NCBI GenBank assembly: GCA_027214345.1
Contig: JAPWHR010000007.1
Coordinates: forward strand, 264,889 to 328,888
Reading direction: 5' to 3'
Origin: Comamonadaceae bacterium G21597-S1
GTDB taxonomy: Bacteria > Pseudomonadota > Gammaproteobacteria > Burkholderiales > Burkholderiaceae_C
DNA: 64,000 nucleotides
Part shown: piece after piece, positions 8,681-15,763 of the stretch
Numbering within the stretch: the first letter of the stretch is position 1
Layout of the letters: every line of letters starts with the position of its first letter
Position numbers and translations under genes: made by a program
Notes under the pieces: model-generated
Seen by the model: only the letters and a program-made list of their open reading frames with translations
Databases searched by the model: none
Told to the model about the DNA's origin: nothing

Positions 8681-9867
8681 GGGCTGTTGCGCCTTGCCTG
8701 CGCATCCCGATGCGGACTCAACAACACGCAGGCGTGATGATCGAAGCGCCCGCCTTCGTTGGTGACCAGCACGACGTCATGCCGGGCGCACTGGCGTTCA
8801 CCGGCCTGTCCCCGCGCCTGGATCACCCCTTCGGCCAGTGGTGTCATGCCCTGCAGGTAGAAGCCCGACAGATGGCCGCCGCCGGTATTCACGGGCAGGC
8901 TACCTCCGGGGCCGGTTGCACCACTGGCGATGAACGCGCCGCCTTCGCCGGGCCTGCAGAAGCCGTACTCCTCCAGAGTCAGCAGCGTCATGTAGGAAAA
9001 GGCATCGTAAATCTGGCACAGGTCCACGTCCCGCACCGCAAGGCCCGCCATGTCGAACGCGATGTCCCGGGCATGTGCCGCACCGCTGTGCAGCTCAGGT
9101 TCGAAACCGCGCCGCTCCGGCGTGCCGGGATGACCCTGTCCGAACCCCAGGATGTACACGGGTTCATGCGCGTCGGTAGCCGCCCGGGTGGCGTCACCGA
9201 CGATCACGGCAATGGCCCCATTGACCGGCATGGCACAGTCGTACAGTCGCAGGGGTTCTGCGATCCAGCGTGCGGCCAGGTACTCCTCCATGGTCAATGC
9301 ATCACGAAGTACCGCCTGCGGATTCATCATCGCCCACCGGCGCGTATGGATGGCAACCGCACCAAAGTGCTCTTCCCGCGTGCCAAACACCTCCATGTGC
9401 CGGCGCGCTGCCAGCGCATGCACCGACGCGCCACCAAAAAGCCCGGCCGCATACCGCAGACCACCGATGCCACGCGACGACTTGATCCGGCCGAACGACT
9501 TGCTGGCCGGTCGGCCAGCCTGCATCGGCGCATCCGCGAACACGACCGCGACCTGGCGCGCCGCGCCGTGGTGCACCGCCATGGCTGCGGTCTGCACCGC
9601 CTGGACCACGCTGGTGCCCTCGCCATGCAGCACCTGCAACAGAGACAGGTCGCGCAATGCCAGCGTACGTTGCAAGGCCAGGCCAAGATCGCTTTCGCTG
9701 GCTGCGCCGCTGCGACAGACGATCAGCCCGTCAACGTCGGCATGGTCCAGTCCCGCGTCCGCCATGGCCGCCAGAACGGCCTGGCAGGCCAGGTTGTCGG
9801 CCGGGCCGGGCGTGTCGCGCGTCAGGCCCACCATGCCCAGGCCTGTGATTGCCGCATGCCCTGCCAT
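8677..9867 (-). CDS. thiolase-like acyl-CoA lyase candidate (Ltp2-type)
   Basis: 396 residues of thiolase fold ('HAAITGLGMVGLTRD', 'LYDCAMPVNGAIAVIV', 'CQIYDAFSYMTLLTLEEYGFC', 'GGGHLSGFYLQG'). The position of the thiolase nucleophile reads GEGTSVVQ (residues 82-89), with no Cys, so it should not perform Claisen thiolysis. The conserved Tyr-rich helix (Tyr287, Tyr292) matches the region that supplies the catalytic Tyr in Ltp2 retro-aldolases. With the coupled DUF35 gene, the best inference is a retro-aldol C-C lyase on a beta-hydroxyacyl-CoA, or a structural acyl-CoA carrier. It lies 21 bp after the Rieske beta-subunit gene. Confidence 0.87.
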   Translation of the reverse strand: MAGHAAITGLGMVGLTRDTPGPADNLACQAVLAAMADAGLDHADVDGLIVCRSGAASESDLGLALQRTLALRDLSLLQVLHGEGTSVVQAVQTAAMAVHHGAARQVAVVFADAPMQAGRPASKSFGRIKSSRGIGGLRYAAGLFGGASVHALAARRHMEVFGTREEHFGAVAIHTRRWAMMNPQAVLRDALTMEEYLAARWIAEPLRLYDCAMPVNGAIAVIVGDATRAATDAHEPVYILGFGQGHPGTPERRGFEPELHSGAAHARDIAFDMAGLAVRDVDLCQIYDAFSYMTLLTLEEYGFCRPGEGGAFIASGATGPGGSLPVNTGGGHLSGFYLQGMTPLAEGVIQARGQAGERQCARHDVVLVTNEGGRFDHHACVLLSPHRDAQARRNSP

Positions 9868-9888
9868 CGGTTGCTGCTTCCAGGCGAT

Positions 9889-10350
9889 CTAGATCAGGAA
9901 GGCGAGATTGCCGATGGGGTCGTCGCGATTGACGAGTTCCACCTTCTTCATTGCCATCCTCAATCCATCGGCGCCGCCGCACAGCCTGTAGAAGCTGCGC
10001 CCCGCCCACAAGGTTTGCTTGCCGTGACGTGATTCCACGAGCAGGAAATTGGCGGCCGCTTCGACCAGATCACCGTCTGAGGCCACGATCTCTATGTTCG
10101 ACACCACGCGACGCAGCCCCGAACGGGGCGCCTGCGCGTGGCGCTTGCCAGTCTTGAGCTGGCGGACACGGCTGGCAATGCGCGAACGGTTGTCGTAGAT
10201 GTACGAAACCTGGGTCGAGGGATCGTCGCCGCCTGCGGGCACCCAGTAGATCGCGTCCTCGTCCCACAAGGCTTCCCACTCGTCGTAGCGGTGTTCGTCC
10301 TGCAAACGCGCTTCGGTGTAGATGAACTGTTCGACTTGCTGCTGGGTCAT
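9889..10350 (-). CDS. aromatic-ring-hydroxylating dioxygenase, beta subunit
   Basis: 153 residues from the ATG at 10350; the frame extends 16 codons further upstream, without family similarity. It has the cystatin-like/SnoaL fold typical of small subunits ('VEQFIYTEARLQDEHRYDEW', 'WEALWDEDAIYWVP', 'DNRSRIASRVRQLKTG', 'GRSFYRL'). Beta subunits stabilise alpha3beta3 hexamers and have no cofactor. It lies 40 bp after the alpha-subunit gene, so the pair forms one oxygenase. No ferredoxin or reductase gene lies in this operon; electrons must come from elsewhere, possibly the reductase at 28984-29949. Confidence 0.92.
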   Translation of the reverse strand: MTQQQVEQFIYTEARLQDEHRYDEWEALWDEDAIYWVPAGGDDPSTQVSYIYDNRSRIASRVRQLKTGKRHAQAPRSGLRRVVSNIEIVASDGDLVEAAANFLLVESRHGKQTLWAGRSFYRLCGGADGLRMAMKKVELVNRDDPIGNLAFLI

Positions 10351-10390
10351 GGTCGGAGTCCCTTCCCTCGATTCATGAAACGATGGCTGA

Positions 10391-11665
10391 TCAGGCAACT
10401 GCTGTCATGAGCTGGCGGTAACGACGCCACAGGCCACGTTGCGAAGTCTCGTCCATGAGTCCGGCGGAGATGCTGCCGTCAGCCTCGTGTTTCTCGCTGT
10501 GCAGCCCACGCTTGAGCACGACCCACTCGGGTTGCGTGGTCGCCAGGCCTTGCTGGAGCAGGGCGTTGACCTCCGCGTCGTCGGCGATCAGAAAACCGGC
10601 GGGACCCAGCGCCCCTTCACAGCGGCGCAGCGAACGCGCGTTCAGTTCCGCGCCGCCCTTGAGCATCACCGGCGTCGTGTACTGGATCGTTTCCGTGGCC
10701 GAGACCGGCTGCAGGATGCTGATGTTCATCTCGGCCAGCATCAGGTTGGGAAAAATCGCCGCATGTGGTGGTCCCAGGACCATGCGACGTTGCGCCTCCT
10801 CTTGCCCGTAGGCCTTCTGCATCGCCGCAACATATTGAGGCAGGCGTGCTGGATCTACACCACCGGTCCACCGGAACGGCGTACCGGCTTCGGCGTAGTC
10901 GGCCGCATGGTCGATCTCCGAATGACCGGCACCAAGGTCACGTGTGCGAGCGGTGGAGTTTTCACGCCGATCACGCACCTTGGCCCAGGCATCATTGGCC
11001 CGTGCCAGCGAGCCATGAACGAACATCGCGTGGTAACCGTCCACCTGGTTCTCGGACGGTACTTTCCAGTTCGCATCCAGTTGGTGCTTCATCCAGCCAG
11101 CGGTCAATTCGATTCCGCCCTCGGGGGACAAGCCGTTGAGCATGTCGATCATGCGCGCGCCTTCACCCAGATGCTGTGCCAGCTTCTCGCCGTGCGCGCA
11201 GAGACTGGCGAACACGAATCCACCGTAGGACTCGACGCGTGGAACACGCACCATGCCGTGCTGCGATCGATCGAAGTCGGTGCCATAACCCTGGGGGAAC
11301 GGCACCCCGGCCAACGCGCCGTCCATGCCGAAGGCCCAGCCATGGTAGGAACAGGTCAAGGTCGACGCGTGACCCTTTTCCGCCTGGCAGACCTTGTTGC
11401 CGCGGTGCGGACAGCGGTTGTACATGACATTGACGCCGCCCTGCTTGTCGCGGGTCATTACGACCGCCTGCAGGCCGATCATGCGTGTCACGAAATCGCC
11501 AGCGGTGGGCACCTCGCTCGCGTGTCCGACGTAGACCCAGCCACGGCGGAAGATGCGGTCCATTTCGTCTTCGAAAATCTGTGGGCTGGTATAGACCGAA
11601 CCGTGCACCTGATCTTGCTGCACGAGGCGGCCATAGTCGATGGATGCTTGCATGGGAGCGGACAT
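10391..11665 (-). CDS. Rieske aromatic-ring-hydroxylating dioxygenase, alpha subunit
   Basis: 424 residues from an ATG with GGAG about 9 bases upstream. The Rieske [2Fe-2S] ligands are Cys85/His87 (NRCPHRGN) and Cys105/His108 (CSYHGW). The mononuclear iron site is in 'NQVDGYHAMFVH', with the bridging Asp209 and ligands His212 and His217. This is a canonical two-component terminal oxygenase with the beta subunit encoded next. It would hydroxylate an aromatic or other ring acid. No cis-diol dehydrogenase is found in the operon, so either the diol re-aromatises spontaneously (as when a carboxylate is lost) or the enzyme is a monooxygenase or demethylase. Confidence 0.94.
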   Translation of the reverse strand: MSAPMQASIDYGRLVQQDQVHGSVYTSPQIFEDEMDRIFRRGWVYVGHASEVPTAGDFVTRMIGLQAVVMTRDKQGGVNVMYNRCPHRGNKVCQAEKGHASTLTCSYHGWAFGMDGALAGVPFPQGYGTDFDRSQHGMVRVPRVESYGGFVFASLCAHGEKLAQHLGEGARMIDMLNGLSPEGGIELTAGWMKHQLDANWKVPSENQVDGYHAMFVHGSLARANDAWAKVRDRRENSTARTRDLGAGHSEIDHAADYAEAGTPFRWTGGVDPARLPQYVAAMQKAYGQEEAQRRMVLGPPHAAIFPNLMLAEMNISILQPVSATETIQYTTPVMLKGGAELNARSLRRCEGALGPAGFLIADDAEVNALLQQGLATTQPEWVVLKRGLHSEKHEADGSISAGLMDETSQRGLWRRYRQLMTAVA

Positions 11666-11693
11666 GGACGGTTCTCCGGCGCGATCGGGGTGG

Positions 11694-12569
11694 TCAGGCC
11701 TTGAGGAACGCCAGACTGATCGGGTTGAAGGTATCGGGATCCTCGAACTGCGGCCAGTGGCCGACATCGTGCATCTCGACGTATTTCGCATTTGGCATGT
11801 ACTGGGAAACCAGCTTGGCGGTCTCCAGGTATTCATCCTTGTCGGCCAGGGAGCCGATCACCAGCGCAGGCGCCATGATGCTGCGCCACTGCGATTCCGA
11901 TATCAGGTTGCGCGGGCGGATATCCGGATCCTGCAGGCACAGGATGTGGTTCATGGTCTGCGACATGCCGGGCTGCCGGTACACCGCCTGGCGTACCGCG
12001 ATGATGTCCGGCACGCGCGACTCCTCCTTGTAGAGCAGGTGGTCGAAGATCGACTTGATGTTGCCCCAGGAGGGATCTTCCACGGACTTAGAGCGCACAT
12101 TGCGGATGCGCGTCATGTTCGACGCGTTGGCAAAAAGGCCGGCAGCAGAAAGCAGCACGATCTTGTCGGTTGCGTCCGGATGCGTCAGTGCAAAACGCGC
12201 CGCCACCCAGGCTCCAAGCGAGGCACCCATGACCGAGGCACGGGCAATACCCATCGCGCGCATGAAGTTGCGTGCATGCTCCACATAGACCGGTATCTCG
12301 TAGTCGTAGTCCGGGCGGTCGGAAAAGCCGCAGCCAACCATGTCGATCGCGAAGCAGTTGAAATGCTCGGCATGCGATGCGAGATTGGCGCAAAAGCCCT
12401 CCCAGCTGCCAGCCGTGCCATGCAGCATCAGCACGGCAGGAGCATCCGCCGGGCCGGCCTGCACGTAGCGGGTACGCACACCGGCGACATCCACGAATGC
12501 CTGCCGGAAAGGCACCGTCATCATGTGGGTCCACACGCTGCGGTGCTTCGGCTCGCTGTTCTCGCTCAT
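11694..12569 (-). CDS. alpha/beta hydrolase, MhpC-like C-C bond hydrolase
   Basis: 291 residues from the second of two adjacent ATGs, which has a GAGGAGG RBS at usable spacing. Oxyanion segment 'LHGTAGSW', nucleophile Ser117 in 'VMGASLGAW', acid Asp243 or Asp245 ('LADKDEY') and His271 ('DVGHWPQFEDP') complete the triad. Meta-cleavage product hydrolases with this layout hydrolyse the C-C bond of 2-hydroxy-6-oxo-dienoates. The neighbouring ring-cleavage candidate and HpaH/HpaI enzymes make this role likely. The start overlaps the stop of the VOC gene (TGATG), so translation is coupled. A 28-bp gap follows to the Rieske alpha gene. Confidence 0.9.
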   Translation of the reverse strand: MSENSEPKHRSVWTHMMTVPFRQAFVDVAGVRTRYVQAGPADAPAVLMLHGTAGSWEGFCANLASHAEHFNCFAIDMVGCGFSDRPDYDYEIPVYVEHARNFMRAMGIARASVMGASLGAWVAARFALTHPDATDKIVLLSAAGLFANASNMTRIRNVRSKSVEDPSWGNIKSIFDHLLYKEESRVPDIIAVRQAVYRQPGMSQTMNHILCLQDPDIRPRNLISESQWRSIMAPALVIGSLADKDEYLETAKLVSQYMPNAKYVEMHDVGHWPQFEDPDTFNPISLAFLKA

Positions 12570-13132
12570 CATGCCTCCTCGTTCACGGTGCTGGCAAAAC
12601 CCATCCGGCGGGCCATCGCGCGGCTCCATTGCTCGGCGGGCTGGGTCGTGGGGTTCTGGCTCACGAGGCGTTCGGTCTCCGCGACAATCGCGTCCGCGGT
12701 CTTGGTCAGATCCAGCGGTGCGCGCCAGGGCTGCGAGAGTTGCCACGGCGTGGGCACGTAGATCTCGATCTTGTTGCGCTCGGGATCGAAGAAATACAGG
12801 CTCCAGCTGTTGCCGTGGTTGCGACCTTCCAGGTCCGACGCCTTTTCCTCGGCCAGGAAGGCATAGAAGGTACGCAACGCCTCCAGGTTCTCGAGTCGGA
12901 ACGAAATCTGACTCAACGCCGAAGCGCATTCGGTCCGGGAGGGGTCGTGGATCATCACCAGCTGGTGATGCTCGTCGGGACTGCGCGAGAGGAAGGCCAG
13001 CTCGCGGCCTCCGAAGGGGCCGCTGTCAGTGACCACCATGCCCAGCATGCGACAGTAGAAGTCGGTCATCACCTGCAAATTGCGCACGAACAGCCCGACA
13101 TGGGTGAGTTGCGCATTCGGTAAGAGAGTCAT
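12569..13132 (-). CDS. single-domain VOC protein, candidate extradiol ring-cleavage dioxygenase
   Basis: 187 residues from the ATG at 13132; no SD is seen upstream, which is odd for the first gene of a long operon. Vicinal-oxygen-chelate ligands are His11 ('LTHVGLFVRN'), His56 ('DEHHQLVMIH') and Glu123 ('FFDPERNKIEIY'). VOC proteins include type I extradiol dioxygenases and glyoxalases. Here it heads an operon with C-C hydrolase, hydratase and aldolase genes and no other ring-cleavage gene is present, so I infer a small type I extradiol dioxygenase. A C-terminal helical extension of about 55 residues follows the domain. Glyoxalase-like function is the alternative. Confidence 0.8.
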   Translation of the reverse strand: MTLLPNAQLTHVGLFVRNLQVMTDFYCRMLGMVVTDSGPFGGRELAFLSRSPDEHHQLVMIHDPSRTECASALSQISFRLENLEALRTFYAFLAEEKASDLEGRNHGNSWSLYFFDPERNKIEIYVPTPWQLSQPWRAPLDLTKTADAIVAETERLVSQNPTTQPAEQWSRAMARRMGFASTVNEEA

Positions 13133-13187
13133 AGGAGGTCTGGAGGTATGCACGTGGGCGGAGCGCCACGTCGCTGTTCTGGCTGTC

Positions 13188-13224
13188 ATTCTAATTGTCG
13201 TTAAATGGGAATGTCAATCCATTT
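13188..13224 (-). promoter_or_regulatory. promoter of the ten-gene operon with operator half-sites around the -35
   Basis: On the minus strand a perfect -35 TTGACA (13212-13217) and -10 TAGAAT (13188-13193) are 18 bp apart. The -35 sits inside AAATGG-N10-CCATTTAACG (half-sites 13219-13224 and 13199-13208). The same arrangement occurs before three other genes or operons of modules 1 and 2. The start codon lies 55 bp downstream of the -10. Confidence 0.65.
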
Positions 13225-13245
13225 GTTGGCGTTATTGTTCGATGT

Positions 13246-14439
13246 TCAGCGCAGGAGCTGGCGCGCGATCACCATGCGCTGAATCTCGGAAGCACCTTCG
13301 CCCAGGAGCTTGACCCGCAGATCGCGAAACCAGCGTTCCAGCGGCATTTCCTTGGCTAGTCCAAGACCTCCGAGAATCTGCACGCAGCGGTCTACGACCC
13401 TGAACGCGGTCTCGGTGGAATACACCTTGCAGATCGAGGCATCGACGCGCACGTCCTGCCCGAGGTCCGCCTTCCAGGCCGCCTGGTAGATCAACAGCCG
13501 AGCCGCCCGCAATTCGATCTCGCTGTTGGCAATCTTCCACTGGATGGCCTGCCGATCGGCCAGTTTTGCGCCAAAGGTTTCGCGCTGCTTGGCCCAGTCA
13601 ATGGCCAGGCCCAATGCCATCTGGGCGATGCCGATCGGTCCCGCGCCGTAGAGGATGCGGGCCTTGACCAGGAAGTCATCCGCCAAGGAGAAACCTTCGC
13701 CTTCCGCACCGATGCGGTTGGATACGGGTATGGAGACGTTGTCAAAATGGAGCTCGTAGGGCGAATACGAAGTCAGCACGCCGATGGGCTTCTTTGTCAG
13801 TCCCGGCGCGTTGGCCTCGACGATCAGACAGGTGATGCCGCCGCGTTTGCCCTGCTCGCCAGTGCGAACATAGACCACACCCCAGTCCGCCGTGCCCGCG
13901 TGCGTGGTCCACATCTTCGTGCCGTTGACGATGTAGTGGTCGCCACGCAGTTCGGCGCGGCAGCGGATTGCGCGCGCGGGGTCGGAACCGCCCGACGGTT
14001 CGCTGATTGCGGTAAAGGCCCGGCCCATGCGGCCGTCGATAATCGGACGCGCATAGCGCTCGAACTGCTCAGGCCCGGCCTGGAACATCACACTGGGTGG
14101 ATTGCCGCCAAACGCCCCCAGCGCCGGAAAGTAGGCACCCATGCGGCACTTGGCGGCCTCCTCGGCCACCAGCACCTGACCGAGCACACCCAGCCCCGCT
14201 CCGCCGAACGCGCGCGGTGTTTGCAGCGCCCACAACCCGATCGAGCGGGCCTTGTCCTGCAACGGTCCGAGGATCTCGGCAGGCGCACCGGCCGAGTCGT
14301 GCGGCAGGCTGTCTTCAAGCGGACGGACCTCGTCGACCATGAAGCGGGCCACCGTCTCGCGCAACATGCGCAGTTCGTCAGGCAGTTCCCAGGCACCGGT
14401 TGGATAGTCCTCGGTCATTGCGGGAGCGGATTGGCGCAT
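13246..14439 (-). CDS. acyl-CoA dehydrogenase
   Basis: 397 residues from the ATG at 14439 (a TTG six codons upstream and an ATG at 14418 are alternatives; none has a strong RBS). The flavoprotein is recognised by 'YFPALGAFGGN', 'AISEPSGGSDPARAIRC', 'GTKMWTTHAGTADW', 'AKQRETFGAKLADRQAIQWKIA' and the C-terminal 'QILGGLGLAKEMPLERWFRDLRVKLLGEGASEIQ'-type end. It would desaturate an acyl-CoA at C2-C3 with FAD and pass electrons to ETF. It is just upstream of the ten-gene operon but has its own upstream operator. The acyl substrate is unknown; with the Cys-less thiolase it suggests a CoA branch of the pathway. Confidence 0.92.
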   Translation of the reverse strand: MRQSAPAMTEDYPTGAWELPDELRMLRETVARFMVDEVRPLEDSLPHDSAGAPAEILGPLQDKARSIGLWALQTPRAFGGAGLGVLGQVLVAEEAAKCRMGAYFPALGAFGGNPPSVMFQAGPEQFERYARPIIDGRMGRAFTAISEPSGGSDPARAIRCRAELRGDHYIVNGTKMWTTHAGTADWGVVYVRTGEQGKRGGITCLIVEANAPGLTKKPIGVLTSYSPYELHFDNVSIPVSNRIGAEGEGFSLADDFLVKARILYGAGPIGIAQMALGLAIDWAKQRETFGAKLADRQAIQWKIANSEIELRAARLLIYQAAWKADLGQDVRVDASICKVYSTETAFRVVDRCVQILGGLGLAKEMPLERWFRDLRVKLLGEGASEIQRMVIARQLLR

Positions 14440-14656
14440 GGTTTGGTCTGCCTGCAAATAGGGCCGTCGAAACAGATACGTTCAGCCGGTCCGGCCCTGA
14501 CGGTTTTCGGCGCGTCCGACTGTCTGCCGGCAAGTTGCGTTCACGATCGCCCGGTTGTCGTTGCGTATGCCTGCCTCGTCTGCACACGGCGCGCTGGCAA
14601 AGCCGGTGCGACGACACGATCGCCGGGCCTGGCAATCGTGGCGTCGCCGCCTGAAA

Positions 14657-14706
14657 GCCATTTAACGAGAATTATATTCCGTAAAATGGCAATCATTTCC
14701 AAACGC
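14657..14706 (-). promoter_or_regulatory. operator/promoter upstream of the acyl-CoA dehydrogenase
   Basis: The 350-bp gap 14440-14791 holds no gene. On the minus strand a perfect -10 TATAAT (14671-14676) is preceded by CCATTTTACGG (14679-14689) and, 9 bp further upstream, GCGTTTGG (14699-14706), resembling the half-sites at 13199, 17636 and 27150. A third half-site, CCATTTAACG (plus strand 14658-14667), makes an inverted repeat with 14679-14689 around the -10. No good -35 is visible, which suggests an activated promoter. Confidence 0.55.
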
Positions 14707-14791
14707 AAGAGGCCTTACACAAGGCATGCCATGCCACGGCCAGCGGACCGTCGAGCAGGGGTTGGCGGACGCTGGCCGCGCGGGGCGGGCG

Positions 14792-15673
14792 TCAGAAGTC
14801 GACGGCGGCGATATCCTTGGACAAGGCTTCGGCAGCGGCCATGACGGCGGCGACGATCGCCGTGGTCGTCTGCGCTGTCATCCGGAATTTTGGCGCGGCG
14901 ATGGCCAGCGCGTAGCTTGCGCTGCCGTTCTCGAACACCGGAGCCGCCGCGCCCCAGACCCCTTCGTCTCGCTCCTCGTCCGTGATGGCGTAGCCGACCT
15001 TGCGAACCTGGTCGAGCGCGACACGCAGCGATGCCTTGCTCTGCAGCGTCTTGCCGGTGTAGCTGGTGGGATGCAGCATGCGCAGGATTTCGTCCTGCTC
15101 GCCCTGCGGCGCAAACGCCAGCAGCAGCTTGGCGCTGCTGGTCGCGGGCCAGGGCAGCAGGTGGCTGCGGGTGGACTGCAGGCTCACGCGCTGCGGCGGC
15201 TGTATGCGCTCCAGCGGAAGGATGTCGTAACCCACGCGCTGCTGCAGCACGACCATCTCCCCGAAGCGATCGGCCAGTTGCTTGATGTGCGGATAGGCGA
15301 GCTTGATCACGGACATGCCGGCCTTGGCTGTGCGCGCCAGCGGAAAGATGCGCGGACCGAGACGGAATCCACCCTGACCGTCTTCGTCGATCAGCGCATA
15401 GGATCGCAAACTGTTGACGTAGCGGTACACCGTGCTCTTGGGCATGCCAAAGTGCGTCGCGATGTCGTTGGCGGTCCAGAACGGCTTGTCGTCGGTGAAC
15501 AGCAGCAGGATGTCGATGGCGCGTTCGGCAGTCGAGTTGGCGGCGCCGAAGTGCTGGTCCACGCCACCGGCTCGATGCCGTTCCGGCGCGACATCGGATG
15601 CAATGGTCTTGCGTGCCTTTGGCTTGCGCCCTTCGGCAACCGTCTGGATGGATCTGCTTGCCGCTCTTGGCAT
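14792..15673 (-). CDS. IclR-family transcriptional regulator
   Basis: 293 residues with an RBS (GGAG) 8 bases before ATG. A basic N-terminal tail of about 40 residues is followed by the winged helix ('STAERAIDILLLFTDDKPFWTANDIATHFGMPKSTVYRYVNSL') and the IclR effector domain ('LGPRIFPLARTAKAGMSVIKLAYPHIKQLADRFGEMVVL', 'SAKLLLAF', 'GYAITDEERDEGVWGAAAPVFENG'). Such proteins control aromatic catabolism, as activators or repressors. It lies downstream of the MhpA-like gene and next to module 1. The recurring ATGG-N10-CCAT operator in this region is a candidate target. Confidence 0.93.
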   Translation of the reverse strand: MPRAASRSIQTVAEGRKPKARKTIASDVAPERHRAGGVDQHFGAANSTAERAIDILLLFTDDKPFWTANDIATHFGMPKSTVYRYVNSLRSYALIDEDGQGGFRLGPRIFPLARTAKAGMSVIKLAYPHIKQLADRFGEMVVLQQRVGYDILPLERIQPPQRVSLQSTRSHLLPWPATSSAKLLLAFAPQGEQDEILRMLHPTSYTGKTLQSKASLRVALDQVRKVGYAITDEERDEGVWGAAAPVFENGSASYALAIAAPKFRMTAQTTTAIVAAVMAAAEALSKDIAAVDF

Positions 15674-15763
15674 CTGGGTTCTCCGCGAAGTTGCGCCATC
15701 ATACCGGCTCGGTTTGGCGTCAATGCCCGCGCCATCGTGAAGCTGCCGGCGCCAACGGCACTG

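Noticed and set aside
8671..10032. Plus-strand open frame opposite the thiolase-like gene
   Set aside because: The minus-strand thiolase has full-length family similarity and this frame has none.
13133..13139. AGGAGGT on the plus strand just before the VOC gene, looking like a perfect SD
   Set aside because: It is on the strand opposite to the VOC gene and no plus-strand gene follows it.
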